64,000 nucleotides of DNA from JAEUMW01 sp963734295 (GCA_963734295.1 CAVTGS010000009.1:254947-318946), one strand, 5' to 3'; positions 42,342-50,577 are shown, counted from the stretch's first letter. Notes: generated from the sequence alone by a model not told the origin. Made by a program: numbers and translations.

Positions 42342-42944
42342 TCAGGCGCGGTGGCGGCTTTCGCCGGCGCCGAGCCCGCCTGCGATGAGGTGCGCCGTAC
42401 GGATCGGTTCCGGAAGCCGGCCGTGAAGGGCGAGGCGGTCGAGCAATTTTCCGGCAGCTTGCGCCGAGATGCCGGCACGCTGGACCCAGACGTCGGCGAG
42501 CCGCTCCATCGGTCCCGCCTGCTCGATGAGCGCCCACTTCCTCGCGCCGCCCCGAACGTGGTCGAACAACGCCCGGCGGATCGCGGCGAGGTCGGGCTTC
42601 TTGCGCGCGACGACGAGGACGGGCACCCCAACGTCCCGATGCAGTACGTGGAGGTCGACGACGTTGAAGCCGGCCACCGCAATGCCTTGGAGCAGCACTG
42701 CGTGGACTTGATCGCGAAAGCGGCTGCGTGCGATGAGTTCGGTCATGACCCGTGTCGCGTTCGTGCCGTCGCGACGGACCTTTCCCGTCAGTACACCGTC
42801 GAGGCGGCCGCCGGCGCAGACCGCGCCCACGAGCAGGACATCACCGCGGTGCTCGCGCGCGAAGGGCGCGTCGTCGAACGCGATGACGTGCGGCTGGCTC
42901 GGCACGAGCGCCTCGCCGGGCGTCACTTCGCTGCGGGGACACAT
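42342..42944 (-). CDS. DUF99 family protein (endonuclease V-like fold)
   Basis: This 200-residue protein carries the DUF99 blocks HVIAFDDAPFAREHRGDVLLVGAVCAGGRLDGVLTGKVRRDGTNAT, LLQGIAVAGFNVVDLH, PVLVVARKKPDLAAIR and LPEPIRTAHLIAGGLGAGESRHRA. The family is structurally related to endonuclease V, with a conserved acidic site (FDDAPF), but its activity is unknown. The start at 42944 overlaps the end of the DUF3617 gene by 22 bases. Confidence 0.85.
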   Translation of the reverse strand: MCPRSEVTPGEALVPSQPHVIAFDDAPFAREHRGDVLLVGAVCAGGRLDGVLTGKVRRDGTNATRVMTELIARSRFRDQVHAVLLQGIAVAGFNVVDLHVLHRDVGVPVLVVARKKPDLAAIRRALFDHVRGGARKWALIEQAGPMERLADVWVQRAGISAQAAGKLLDRLALHGRLPEPIRTAHLIAGGLGAGESRHRA

Positions 42945-43376
42945 TCGCCCAACCGCCTTGCCGTGACGCGTTGGGAGAACGTCATGTTCTTGCCGCCGAG
43001 CCGCACGTCCAGCCGGCCGGTGATTCGATCCGCGCCGAGCAGCCACTGCGCGGTACCGGTCGTTTCCTGTCTACCCGTGCACGCGAGGCGAAAGAAAACG
43101 GAGTCTCCGTGTCGGATCTCGTCGGTAAGCGCGCACCCCTTTAGGGCTTCGTGGCCCAAGGTCGGGAAGGCGGACGCGAGATCGCTGTCGCTCCAGCAAC
43201 GCTCGCTCGCGGGTGGTCGCGTATCGCAGACCCTCTTCGAGGTGCGGCATCACGGTCTCGGCAGTCACTTCGTAGAGCCCCGGTCGCATCGATTCTGCGG
43301 CGCATACCGGCGGCAGCACGCCGGCAGCCAGCACGGCGCAGAGCGAAGACCTCAGGATGTCGAGCATGCCGTGCAT
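42923..43376 (-). CDS. Exported DUF3617 protein, one frameshift
   Basis: The protein has a signal peptide (MLDILRSSLCAVLAAGVLPPVCA) and then the DUF3617 opening SMRPGLYEVTAETVMPH. One extra base near 43192 breaks the frame. The family end continues in the next frame: HEALKGCALTDEIRHGDSVFFRLACTG, GTAQWLLGADRITGRLDVRLGGKNMTFSQRVTARRLGECV. The repaired protein has about 150 residues with the paired cysteines typical of this periplasmic family. The function is unknown. Confidence 0.75.
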
Positions 43377-43448
43377 GAGAATACCCGAGGGCAGCTACCC
43401 CGCACTCCGAGTCTTGCGGTCGAATCGAGAAAAAAGTTTCGTTGCACC

Positions 43449-43475
43449 CGTCGATTTCGTGCCGCGCGGTTCGTC
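43449..43475 (+). promoter_or_regulatory. Candidate ECF42-dependent promoter
   Basis: CGTCGA at 43449-43454 and CGTC at 43472-43475, 17 bases apart, resemble the TGTCGA (-35) and CGA/TC (-10) elements I recall for ECF42 sigma factors. It lies about 50 bases before the first gene of the module that ends with an ECF42 sigma gene, which fits autoregulation. Confidence 0.45.
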
Positions 43476-43526
43476 GTAAAGTAACGCGACGGGCCACCCG
43501 CCAATTTCCACGAAGGAGAGACCACC

Positions 43527-43994
43527 ATGAGCACACCCGAAGTCAAGCCGATCCCCGACTGGATGCACTCCATCACACCGCACCTCGTGTGCGCCGGTGC
43601 CGCCGAAGCCATCGAGTTCTACAAGCAGGCGTTCGGCGCGGTCGAGCTCGGCCGGCTGGCCGGCCCGCCGGGAAAGCTGATCCACGCGGCGATCCGGATC
43701 GGCGATTCGGCGGTGATGCTGGTGGACGAGATGCCCGAGTGCGGTGCGCTCGGACCGAAAGCACGCGGCGGTTCGTCGGTCACGATCCACTTGCAGGTGG
43801 AGGATGTCGACGGCGTGGTCGCACGAGCCGTGGCGGCCGGGGCAAAGATCACGATGCCGGTCGACGACATGTTCTGGGGCGATCGCTACGGCCAGATCGA
43901 GGACCCGTTCGGCCACTCGTGGTCCGTGGCCACGCACGTGCGCGACGTGAGCCCGGAGGAGCTGCAGGAAGTAGCGAGGAAGATGTTCGGCTGA
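43527..43994 (+). CDS. VOC family (PhnB/glyoxalase-like) protein
   Basis: This 155-residue VOC-fold protein has HLVCAGAAEAIEFYKQAFGAVEL, IHAAIRIGDSAVMLVDEMPE and a YGQIEDPFGHSWSVATHVRDVSPEE end, typical of PhnB-like proteins. It starts after AAGGAGAG. It is first of a five-gene cluster with two YciI/DGPF proteins and an ECF42 sigma factor. Such VOC genes commonly accompany ECF42 modules; the substrate is unknown. Confidence 0.88.
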   Translation: MSTPEVKPIPDWMHSITPHLVCAGAAEAIEFYKQAFGAVELGRLAGPPGKLIHAAIRIGDSAVMLVDEMPECGALGPKARGGSSVTIHLQVEDVDGVVARAVAAGAKITMPVDDMFWGDRYGQIEDPFGHSWSVATHVRDVSPEELQEVARKMFG

Positions 43995-44016
43995 CCCGCG
44001 CGAGATGGAGGCCACG

Positions 44017-44373
44017 ATGCAGTACATGCTCTTGATCATGGAGCCGATCGGCCAGCGGCAGGGCCGGTCGGAGGAAGAAGGTCGCCGCCTGTACGCGGAC
44101 ATGCTGCGCTTCGCCGACGATCTCAGGGCGCGCGGCCTGCTCACTGCTGCGGAGTCGCTGCAGTCCGATGCGACGGGTGTGCGCGTCCAGGTGCGAGGCG
44201 GCAAGCTGAGCCTCGTCGACGGGCCCTTCTCCGAGGCGAAGGAAATGGTCGGCGGCTTCTTCCTGCTCGATTGCGCGAGCCGGGAGCAGGCGGTCGAGAT
44301 CGCGAGCCGCTGTCCGGCCGCCCAGTGGGCCACCGTGGAAGTACGCGCGCTCGGTCCCTGTCACGAAGGGTAG
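44017..44373 (+). CDS. YciI-like DGPF-domain protein
   Basis: This 118-residue protein carries the DGPF motif (LSLVDGPFSEAKEMVGGFFLLDC) that defines the proteins linked to ECF42 sigma factors. The fold is dimeric ferredoxin-like. The start at 44017 is favoured because GGAGG precedes it; an in-frame ATG at 44005 overlaps that site. DGPF proteins are thought to be partners or products of the ECF42 regulon, with no known reaction. Confidence 0.87.
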   Translation: MQYMLLIMEPIGQRQGRSEEEGRRLYADMLRFADDLRARGLLTAAESLQSDATGVRVQVRGGKLSLVDGPFSEAKEMVGGFFLLDCASREQAVEIASRCPAAQWATVEVRALGPCHEG

Positions 44374-44379
44374 ATCGCC

Positions 44380-44898
44380 ATGGACGTGAGCATTCAGAAG
44401 ATCACCCCTTTCCTGTGGTTCGACCAGCAAGCCGAAGACGCAGTGCGCTTCTACACCTCGATCTTCAGGAATTCCGCGATCGGGATGATCACGCACTACG
44501 GCAAGGAGGGGGCGCGAGCCTCCGGCCAGCCGCCGGGGACTGCCATGACCGTCGCATTCAAGCTCGAGGGCCAGGATTTCGTGGCGCTGAACGGCGGACC
44601 TCACTTCACCTTCAGCGCGGCGATATCGTTCGTCGTCGGTTGCGCGTCGCAGGGCGAGCTGGACTACTACTGGGACGGGTTGTCCGAAGGCGGGGACGAG
44701 CGGGCGCAGCAATGCGGTTGGCTGAAGGACAAGTACGGTGTCTCGTGGCAGATCGTTCCCGCGGCGTTGGGGGAGCTCATGAGCGACTCTGATCCTGAAC
44801 GATCCGGACGGGTCATGAAAGCGTTGCTCACCATGAAGAAGATCGACATCGAAGCCTTGCGGCGGGCGGCCGAGGGACAAGGCCCGCGCGCCGATTGA
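44380..44898 (+). CDS. VOC family (3-demethylubiquinone-methyltransferase-like) protein
   Basis: This 172-residue VOC protein has ITPFLWFDQQAEDAVRFYTSIFRNS, FKLEGQDFVALNGGPHFTFSAAISFVVGC and LKDKYGVSWQIVPAALGELM, the PhnB-like 3-dmu-9_3-mt profile. It lies 6 bases after the first DGPF gene. The role in the ECF42 module is unknown. The frame is intact. Confidence 0.88.
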   Translation: MDVSIQKITPFLWFDQQAEDAVRFYTSIFRNSAIGMITHYGKEGARASGQPPGTAMTVAFKLEGQDFVALNGGPHFTFSAAISFVVGCASQGELDYYWDGLSEGGDERAQQCGWLKDKYGVSWQIVPAALGELMSDSDPERSGRVMKALLTMKKIDIEALRRAAEGQGPRAD

Positions 44899-44925
44899 AA
44901 CCCACGCCATGGAGGAGATCCAATC

Positions 44926-45342
44926 ATGCGGTTCATGATCATCGTGAAAGCGACCAAGGACTCGGAAGCCGGTGTCATGCCGGAAGAGAAGCTGATCGCG
45001 GAGATGGCGACCTACCACGAAGAGCTCGCGAAAGCAGGCGTGTTGCTCGACGCTTCGGGCCTGCAGCCCTCCGCGAAGGGCTGGCGCATCCGGTACGACG
45101 GCGGCGGGCGCGCCGTGATCGACGGGCCGTTCGCCGAATCGAAGGAGCTGATCGCCGGCTACACGCTGATCCAGGTGAAGTCGAAGGAGGAGGCGATGGA
45201 ATGGACCCGGCGCTTCCCGAATCCGGCCGGCGACGGCAAGAATGCCGCGATCGAGGTGCGCCAGTTGTACGAGCTGGAGGACTTCGGTCCGAGCGATGCC
45301 GTCGAGCGCTTTCGCGAGCTGGGCGTTGCGGGCGAGAAATAG
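44926..45342 (+). CDS. YciI-like DGPF-domain protein, second copy
   Basis: This 138-residue protein has MRFMIIVKATKDSEAG and the DGPF motif (AVIDGPFAESKELIAGYTLIQVKSKEEAMEW). It is longer than the first copy at the C-terminus (QLYELEDFGPSDAVERFREL). It follows a GGAGGAG ribosome-binding site. It lies 21 bases before the ECF42 gene, the usual neighbour of this type of DGPF protein. Confidence 0.9.
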   Translation: MRFMIIVKATKDSEAGVMPEEKLIAEMATYHEELAKAGVLLDASGLQPSAKGWRIRYDGGGRAVIDGPFAESKELIAGYTLIQVKSKEEAMEWTRRFPNPAGDGKNAAIEVRQLYELEDFGPSDAVERFRELGVAGEK

Positions 45343-45363
45343 CTGCGGCGCTGACTGTTCGCG

Positions 45364-46650
45364 GTGGCACCCGATACCCATCGCACGATCGACGCGGTCT
45401 GGCGGATCGAGTCGGCGAAGATCATCGGCGCCCTTGCGCGGATCGTGCGCGACGTGGGTCTCGCCGAGGAGCTCGCGCAGGACGCGCTCGTCGCCGCCCT
45501 CGAGCAGTGGCCGGAGAGCGGCATCCCGGACAACCCCGGCGCCTGGCTCATGGCCGCTGCGAAGCATCGGGCGATCGACCTCTTCCGCCGCAACGCGCTG
45601 CACGCGCGCAAGCAGGAGGAAATCACTCGCGAGATCGAGGCGCAGTTGCACGACGCTGCTCCTGCGGAACCCGGCGCTTCGCTCGACGATCCGGTCGGCG
45701 ACGACCTGCTGCGCCTGGTGTTCATCGCCTGCCATCCCGTCCTTTCGACGCAAGCCCGCGTCGCGCTGACGCTGCGCCTGCTCGGCGGCCTGACGACGGC
45801 GGAGATCGCGCGGGCCTTCCTCGTCGCCGAGCCGACCATCGCCCAGCGGATCGTGCGGGCGAAGCGGACGCTCGCCGAGGCGCGCGTTCCGTTCGAGGTG
45901 CCCCGCGGGGACGCGCTCGCGGCCCGTCTTGCGTCGGTGCTCGAGGTGGTCTACCTCATCTTCAACGAGGGGTACTCGGCCACGTCCGGTGACCACTGGG
46001 TGCGCCCCGAGCTTTGCGACGAAGCGCTGCGTCTCGGCCGCATCCTGGCGGAGCTCGCGCCGCAGGAGCCGGAGGTGCACGGCCTGGTGGCGCTCATGGA
46101 GATCCAGGCGTCGCGCCTGCGCGCGCGGATCGGCCCGGCGGGCGAGCCCATCCTGTTGCTCGACCAGAATCGCACGCGCTGGGATCCGTTGCTCATCCGC
46201 CGCGGTCTCGCCGCGCTCGCGCGTGCCGAGGCGCTGAGCGCGGCCCGCGGGGGGCTGGGCCCCTACGCGCTGCAGGCTGCGATCGCCGCCTGCCACGCCC
46301 GCGCGCGCACGGCGGAGGAGACCGACTGGCCGCGCATCGCCGCGCTCTACGACGCGCTCGCGCAGCGCTCGCCTTCCCCCGTGGTGGAGCTCAATCGGGC
46401 GGTGGCGCTTGCCATGGCGTTCGGTCCCGCGGCGGGCTTGGAGGTCGTCGACGTGCTGATGGCGGAGCCCTCGCTCGAGAACTATCACCTCTTGCCGAGC
46501 GTGCGCGGCGATCTCCTCGCGAAGCTCGGGCGCGTGGACGAGGCTGCTGCGGAGTTCAAGCGCGCTGCATCGCTCACGCGCAACGCCCGCGAGCGCGAGC
46601 TGCTGCTGGCGCGCGCACGGACCTGCGTTACGCTGCCTCGCATAAAGTGA
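45364..46650 (+). CDS. ECF42 sigma factor with C-terminal TPR-like extension
   Basis: This 428-residue factor has sigma region 2 (GLAEELAQDALVAALEQWP, NPGAWLMAAAKHRAIDLFRR) and region 4 (VALTLRLLGGLTTAEIARAFLVAEPTIAQRIVRAKRTL). A long helical C-terminal domain follows (VVYLIFNEGYSAT, LCDEALRLGRILAELAPQEPEVHGLVALMEIQASR, ELNRAVALAMAFG), as in ECF42. This domain replaces a separate anti-sigma factor. GTG 45364 is the start. The module VOC-DGPF-VOC-DGPF-ECF42 is complete and unbroken. Confidence 0.92.
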   Translation: MAPDTHRTIDAVWRIESAKIIGALARIVRDVGLAEELAQDALVAALEQWPESGIPDNPGAWLMAAAKHRAIDLFRRNALHARKQEEITREIEAQLHDAAPAEPGASLDDPVGDDLLRLVFIACHPVLSTQARVALTLRLLGGLTTAEIARAFLVAEPTIAQRIVRAKRTLAEARVPFEVPRGDALAARLASVLEVVYLIFNEGYSATSGDHWVRPELCDEALRLGRILAELAPQEPEVHGLVALMEIQASRLRARIGPAGEPILLLDQNRTRWDPLLIRRGLAALARAEALSAARGGLGPYALQAAIAACHARARTAEETDWPRIAALYDALAQRSPSPVVELNRAVALAMAFGPAAGLEVVDVLMAEPSLENYHLLPSVRGDLLAKLGRVDEAAAEFKRAASLTRNARERELLLARARTCVTLPRIK

Positions 46651-46662
46651 GCTCGAGGAGAC

Positions 46663-47784
46663 TCATTCGGGTAACGCGCCGTCGCGTGCAGAGACGCTCA
46701 CAGCGGCATCTCTCGCCTCGCGGTCGATGAGCGCGCGCTTGCGCTCGACACCCCAGCGGTAGCCGGACAGTCCGCCGTCGTTACGCACGACGCGGTGGCA
46801 GGGGATCGCGACCGCCAACGGGTTGGCCGCGCACGCCTGGGCCACTGCACGCACCGACTTTGGAGTGCCGATGCGCTGCGCGATGTCCGAATAGCTCGCC
46901 GTCGTGCCCGCCGGGATTGCGCGCAGCGCCTGCCACACGCGCTGCTGGAACGCGGTGCCGCGCACGTCGAGCGGCAGGTCGAGGCCCAGCCGTGGCGCTT
47001 CCACGAAGCCCACCACTTTCGCGACGAGCTCTTCGAACGCGGCGTCGCCGCCGATCAGGTTCGCGCGCGGGAAACGGTCCTGCAGGTCGCGGGCGAGCGC
47101 ATCGGGATCGTCGCCCAGGAGAATGGCGCAAACGCCACGCTCGCTCGCTGCGACGAGGATCGATCCGAGCGAGCACTCGCCGATGGCGAAGCGTATCGCC
47201 GTGTTCGCGCCGCCCGCGCGATAGCTCGTGGGCGTCATGCCCAACACCTGGTTCGACTGCTCGTAGAAGCGGCCGTTGGAGCCGTAGCCGGCGTCGTAGA
47301 TCGCATCGGTCACCGTGCCGCTGCGACCGAGCCCGGTTCGTACGCGATTGGCGCGGCACGCGGATGCGTAAGCCCGCGGCGTGACACCGGTGATCGCCTT
47401 GAACACGCGATGCAGGTGATACGAGCTCATTCCAGCATGCTTTGCGAGCGCCTCGAGGCTCGGGACTTGTTCGGCATGCTCGATGAGCCGGCAGAGCTCG
47501 GCGACAAGAGCCGCGTGCCGCTCGGCAGCCGAGAGTTGGTCCGGCTGGCAGCGCTTGCAGGGGCGAAATCCCGCTCGCTCGGCGTCCGCGGCGGTGAGGT
47601 GGAAGGCGACGTTTTCGGCCCGGGGGGCGCGCGCGGCGCACGAGGGGCGGCAATAGACTCCGGTCGTCCTGACCGAGTAGAAAAAGGTCCCATCGGCCTT
47701 CGGGTCGCGGGACAGGATGGCCGCCCAGCGCGGATCGTTCACGGTCGCCAGCGCGAGTATCTCAGTCTTCGTGGAAGTGTTCAT
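46663..47784 (-). CDS. ada: Bifunctional DNA methylation repair protein / regulator Ada
   Basis: This 373-residue protein has the N-terminal Ada domain with Zn cysteines (TTGVYCRPSCAARAP, GFRPCKRCQPD), which removes methyl groups from phosphotriesters. An AraC-type helix-turn-helix is next (AKHAGMSSYHLHRVFKAITGVTPRAYASA). The C-terminal O6-methylguanine methyltransferase has the acceptor cysteine in VAIPCHRVVRNDG. ATG 47784 follows AAGGAG. It is convergent with the ECF42 gene. All domains are intact. Confidence 0.93.
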   Translation of the reverse strand: MNTSTKTEILALATVNDPRWAAILSRDPKADGTFFYSVRTTGVYCRPSCAARAPRAENVAFHLTAADAERAGFRPCKRCQPDQLSAAERHAALVAELCRLIEHAEQVPSLEALAKHAGMSSYHLHRVFKAITGVTPRAYASACRANRVRTGLGRSGTVTDAIYDAGYGSNGRFYEQSNQVLGMTPTSYRAGGANTAIRFAIGECSLGSILVAASERGVCAILLGDDPDALARDLQDRFPRANLIGGDAAFEELVAKVVGFVEAPRLGLDLPLDVRGTAFQQRVWQALRAIPAGTTASYSDIAQRIGTPKSVRAVAQACAANPLAVAIPCHRVVRNDGGLSGYRWGVERKRALIDREARDAAVSVSARDGALPE

Positions 47785-47941
47785 TCGTGCTCCTTCGACG
47801 GTCCTCATGGCTCGCAGTCTAGCGGTCGATGGGCAGGGTCGCACTCCGGGTCTTGCTGCCGAATTCTGCGTCGCGTGAGGAGAGCTACAATGATCCTCGC
47901 GAGCTCTCTCCACCGACCTCGGATTACGGCCTCCCGGCAAT

Positions 47942-48391
47942 ATGTCTGCTATCCCGAACCTGTACAACGAAGTCGTCCTCGATCACATCAAGAACGCCCG
48001 CAATTACCGGGTGATGGAAGACGCGAACCGCACCGCGGAGGGCGTGAACGCGCTATGCGGCGACACGCTGTCGGTTTACGTGCGGCTCGACGGGGACGTG
48101 ATCCGAGACGCGAGCTTCCAGTGCTCCTGCTGTGGCATCTCCATGGCTTCGGCCTCCGTGATGACGGAGGCGGTGAAGGACAGCACCGTGGCCGAAGTGC
48201 TGGAGATGTATCGGGCCTTCCTCCATCTGCTGACAGAGGCGGATCGGCTGGAGGGCGCGGTCGATCTCGGCGAAGTGGCCGTGCTCGCCACGGTGCGGGC
48301 ATTTCCCGCCCGGCGCAACTGCGCGACGCTCGCCTGGGACACGCTGATGGCTGCGCTCGAAGGCCGCCGCGAGCTGGTCCAGGGCAGATAG
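47942..48391 (+). CDS. SufU-like protein (second copy) with an extra cysteine pair
   Basis: This 149-residue IscU/SufU-fold protein has NALCGDTLSVYV, then CSCCGISMASASVMTEAV in place of the usual GSGCAIS motif, and ARRNCATLAW. The three canonical cysteines are kept and two more surround the second. It shares the SufU insertion with the suf-operon copy but is clearly diverged. It is separate from any desulfurase gene. It could be a sulfur carrier for another pathway or a Zn/metal-tuned variant. Confidence 0.8.
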   Translation: MSAIPNLYNEVVLDHIKNARNYRVMEDANRTAEGVNALCGDTLSVYVRLDGDVIRDASFQCSCCGISMASASVMTEAVKDSTVAEVLEMYRAFLHLLTEADRLEGAVDLGEVAVLATVRAFPARRNCATLAWDTLMAALEGRRELVQGR

Positions 48392-48404
48392 TCTGCGCCG
48401 GCCG

Positions 48405-49106
48405 TCAACCTCTCGGTGGTTTCGCATGCCAGTGACTCCCGAGGCGGGCGACCCAGCCTCCGCTCGCGTCGCTGATTTCTTCGAGCAAGTCGGCATCGGT
48501 TCTCCCCGAGCTCTTCGACACGTGGAAGGAGTGATCGGCGCCGTCCAGCCAGTGCATCTCCCACGGCGTCTGCACGGTCGCGAGTGCACGCTCCATCAGG
48601 TCGCGACGGCAGAGGGCGTCGCGCGTGCCGTTGAAGCACAGCACGGGTACCCGGATGCGCGGCAGATGCGCATCGCGAAGCTGCTCCGGCTTGCCTGCGG
48701 GATGCAGCGGATAGGCGAGCAGCAGCAGACCGTCGCACGCCATGCCCTCGGCGACGAGCATCGATGCGACGCGCCCGCCCATGGAGCGTCCGCCGACCAC
48801 GAGCGTGCCGGACCCAAGCTCGGCGCGGGCGCGCGCGACGACCGCGGCCATGCAGGCCTTCAAACGGGGCATCGCGTCGGGACGGCTGGAACCGTTCTCG
48901 CGATAGAGGAAATTGAACCTGACCAAGCCGAAGCCTTGCGCGCGCAGCGCCTCGGCGAGCCGCAGCAGGCCGCGGTCGGCCATGTGACCGCCGGCACCGT
49001 GCGCGCAGACGAAGACGGCTTCGCTATCCTGACTCGTGGCGGGCTCGAAGACCGCGGAGGTCGCGTCGCCGTCGACTGCGACGCGCCACTGAACCGCTTC
49101 AGACAT
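48405..49106 (-). CDS. Alpha/beta hydrolase (KANL3/Tex30-like, dienelactone-hydrolase type)
   Basis: This 233-residue hydrolase has FVCAHGAGGHMADRG, the nucleophile elbow GGRSMGGRVASML, an acid in LCFNGTRDALC and a histidine in GADHSFHV. It resembles the KANL3/Tex30 group of unknown substrate. The start at 49106 overlaps the end of an SGNH-hydrolase remnant by 8 bases; an intact SGNH gene lies 480 bases upstream. That suggests the two were once adjacent and coupled. Confidence 0.85.
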   Translation of the reverse strand: MSEAVQWRVAVDGDATSAVFEPATSQDSEAVFVCAHGAGGHMADRGLLRLAEALRAQGFGLVRFNFLYRENGSSRPDAMPRLKACMAAVVARARAELGSGTLVVGGRSMGGRVASMLVAEGMACDGLLLLAYPLHPAGKPEQLRDAHLPRIRVPVLCFNGTRDALCRRDLMERALATVQTPWEMHWLDGADHSFHVSKSSGRTDADLLEEISDASGGWVARLGSHWHAKPPRG

Positions 49107-49298
49107 GCGTGCTCAGCAACGGGGCGACGACTTCCGACAGCGCTTTGCCGAGGGTCGAGTGCCGGGGCCCGGCGTCGAGATGCACCCCATCGACGTTGCT
49201 GGAAGCGATGACGGTCTGCGCATGATGACGAGCTCGAACGGCAAGTGGATCTCGATGCGCTGGGCCAGACCGACAGGCCCATTCCTGCCTCGGGTCAT
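49099..49298 (-). pseudogene. SGNH/GDSL hydrolase remnant (internal deletion)
   Basis: Two pieces match the intact SGNH gene at 49589-50257. RGRNGPVGLAQRIEIHLPFELVIM corresponds to its middle, and ASSNVDGVHLDAGPRHSTLGKALSEVVAPLL to its end; the intervening part is deleted. The similarity is clear but diverged, so the duplication is not recent. It abuts an amidohydrolase remnant upstream and overlaps the alpha/beta hydrolase start downstream. Confidence 0.75.
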
Positions 49299-49483
49299 CG
49301 CAACAGATTCTTGTAGATCTTTCCATCCTTCATGATCACGACGAAGTTCTTCGCCGGATCTTCGATCAGCGTGATATTCGCGATAGGGTCGCCGTTCACC
49401 AGCAGCAGGTCCGCCAGCGCGCCTTCCTGCACGACGCCGAGCTTGCCGGGGTAGGGGCTTCGGAGTCCCGACAGCGCGAGCAA
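49295..49483 (-). pseudogene. Amidohydrolase, C-terminal remnant
   Basis: About 60 residues, ending YPGKLGVVQEGALADLLLVNGDPIANITLIEDPAKNFVVIMKDGKIYKN, match the last part of imidazolonepropionase-like metal-dependent amidohydrolases. The catalytic domain is missing. The 5' side merges into the dispersed repeat copy at 49496. It is a fragment left by rearrangement. Confidence 0.75.
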
Positions 49484-49495
49484 GCTTTCGCTAGC

Positions 49496-49560
49496 GCGAA
49501 GCTCGCCACAAGATGCTTCGCTCCGTCAGGGAAGGCAAGAGGCAAGACCAGGCCCCGGTG
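49496..49560 (-). repeat. Dispersed intergenic repeat, copy A
   Basis: About 65 bases: GCGAAGCTCGCCACAAGATG, then CTTCGCTCCGTCAGGGAAGG, then CAAGAGGCAAGACCAGGCCCC. It is similar to copies at 50733-50796 and 51788-51850 and contains a short GCGAAGC/GCTTCGC-type dyad. Confidence 0.7.
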
Positions 49561-49575
49561 GTGAGCTTCGACGCG

Positions 49576-49614
49576 CCATTGAGCCGGTTCAGGCATGCGT
49601 TCCTGAGTGATCAC
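49576..49614 (-). pseudogene. Alpha/beta hydrolase, 5' remnant
   Basis: The ATG at 49614 begins MPEPAQWRVEAHH, parallel to the MSEAVQWRVAVDG start of the intact alpha/beta hydrolase at 49106. It lies in the same overlapping position after the SGNH gene. Homology stops near 49576, where the dispersed repeat begins. It marks the second end of a partial SGNH-hydrolase duplication. Confidence 0.6.
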
Positions 49615-50257
49615 CAGGCGAGCTCAGCAGGGGAGCAACCACTTCCGCCAGAGCCTTGCCGAGCGTCGCGTGCTGTTCCGCATCGAGATGCACGCCATCG
49701 ACCTTGCTGGAAGTGACGACGGTGCCGGCATCGAAAAAATGGCAGGCGAGCTCCGCGCACACTTTCTCGAACGCTGCTGCCAGACCGACGCACTTTCTTT
49801 CACCGCCTTCGAACTTCGGAGCGATCGGGCCCTTGGGGGTCTGGATCGGAGGCGGGGCAACGACCAGTATCGCGGGCACCGGCATGCCCGGCTCGATCGG
49901 CGCGGCGCGGATTGCCGAAACCAGGGCTGCGACGCCCTGCGAGGAATGCCAGGCGTTGTGTTCGTGCATGGACTGGAAATCGTTGGTGCCCAGCATCAGG
50001 ATCACCAGCGCCAGCGGAGAGTGGATCTCGATGCGCTGGGCGAGGCCGACGAGGCCGTTTCGGCCGGGCTTGAAGGGATCGTCCCACACGGTGCGGCGGC
50101 CGTTGAGACAGTCCTCGATGACGCGAACCTTTCTGCCAGTGGCGACGAGCAGATTCTCCATCAGCCCCGGCCAGCGCTGATCGAACGGCAAACGACGGCG
50201 GGTGGTCGGGATGATGCCCCAGGAAAGGGAGTCGGAATAAACCAGGATGTGTTGCAT
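49589..50257 (-). CDS. SGNH/GDSL hydrolase (arylesterase-like)
   Basis: This 222-residue protein shows the four SGNH blocks: ILVYSDSLSWG (block I, Ser in SDS), DDPFKPGRNGL with the Gly block, VILMLGTNDFQ (block III, Asn) and KVDGVHLDAEQH (block V, Asp and His). No signal peptide is seen, so it is cytosolic. It resembles arylesterase/acetylxylan esterase-type hydrolases; the natural substrate is unknown. The gene is complete. Confidence 0.87.
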   Translation of the reverse strand: MQHILVYSDSLSWGIIPTTRRRLPFDQRWPGLMENLLVATGRKVRVIEDCLNGRRTVWDDPFKPGRNGLVGLAQRIEIHSPLALVILMLGTNDFQSMHEHNAWHSSQGVAALVSAIRAAPIEPGMPVPAILVVAPPPIQTPKGPIAPKFEGGERKCVGLAAAFEKVCAELACHFFDAGTVVTSSKVDGVHLDAEQHATLGKALAEVVAPLLSSPGDHSGTHA

Positions 50258-50313
50258 GTTCGCGCTGCGTCTAGCCGCCTCGAAAGCAGTTTGCTGTGCG
50301 CCAACGAAAATGC

Positions 50314-50577
50314 CTAACCAGCGCCCGCCTTGGGTCGAGTCGGCCTTGAGCGACGACTCGGGCGTGCTGCGCTCTTCGCGAGATTGATTAGGCCCATTAG
50401 AGCGTCGTTCACCGCGTCCCCGTTTGGGAAGACCTTCGCCACTTCCGGCTTGAGGACGACAACGTTCGAAGCGGCCTTCAGCCGCGCTGCGTACTTGCCC
50501 CGAACCATAGTGCCGAAGCCCTGGCGCGTGTACTCGGCGCGCAACTCGTCTGCGGCAGTTTGCTTAACCTTCTTCAT
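50314..50577 (-). CDS. Conserved small hypothetical protein
   Basis: This 87-residue protein starts at ATG 50577 (MKKVKQTAADELRAEYTRQGFGTMVRGKYAARLKAASNVVVLKPEVAKVFPNGDAVNDALMGLINLAKS). It looks like a family of short proteins found near toxin-antitoxin genes, possibly antitoxin-like. It lies alone between an SGNH hydrolase and an orphan BrnA-like gene. I cannot name the family with certainty. The C-terminus is Arg/Pro-rich. Confidence 0.6.
   Translation of the reverse strand: MKKVKQTAADELRAEYTRQGFGTMVRGKYAARLKAASNVVVLKPEVAKVFPNGDAVNDALMGLINLAKSAARPSRRSRPTRPKAGAG

Noticed and set aside
43849..46488. 879-codon minus-strand frame opposite the ECF42 cluster
   Set aside because: Antisense to five recognisable genes, with no start signal and no motif.
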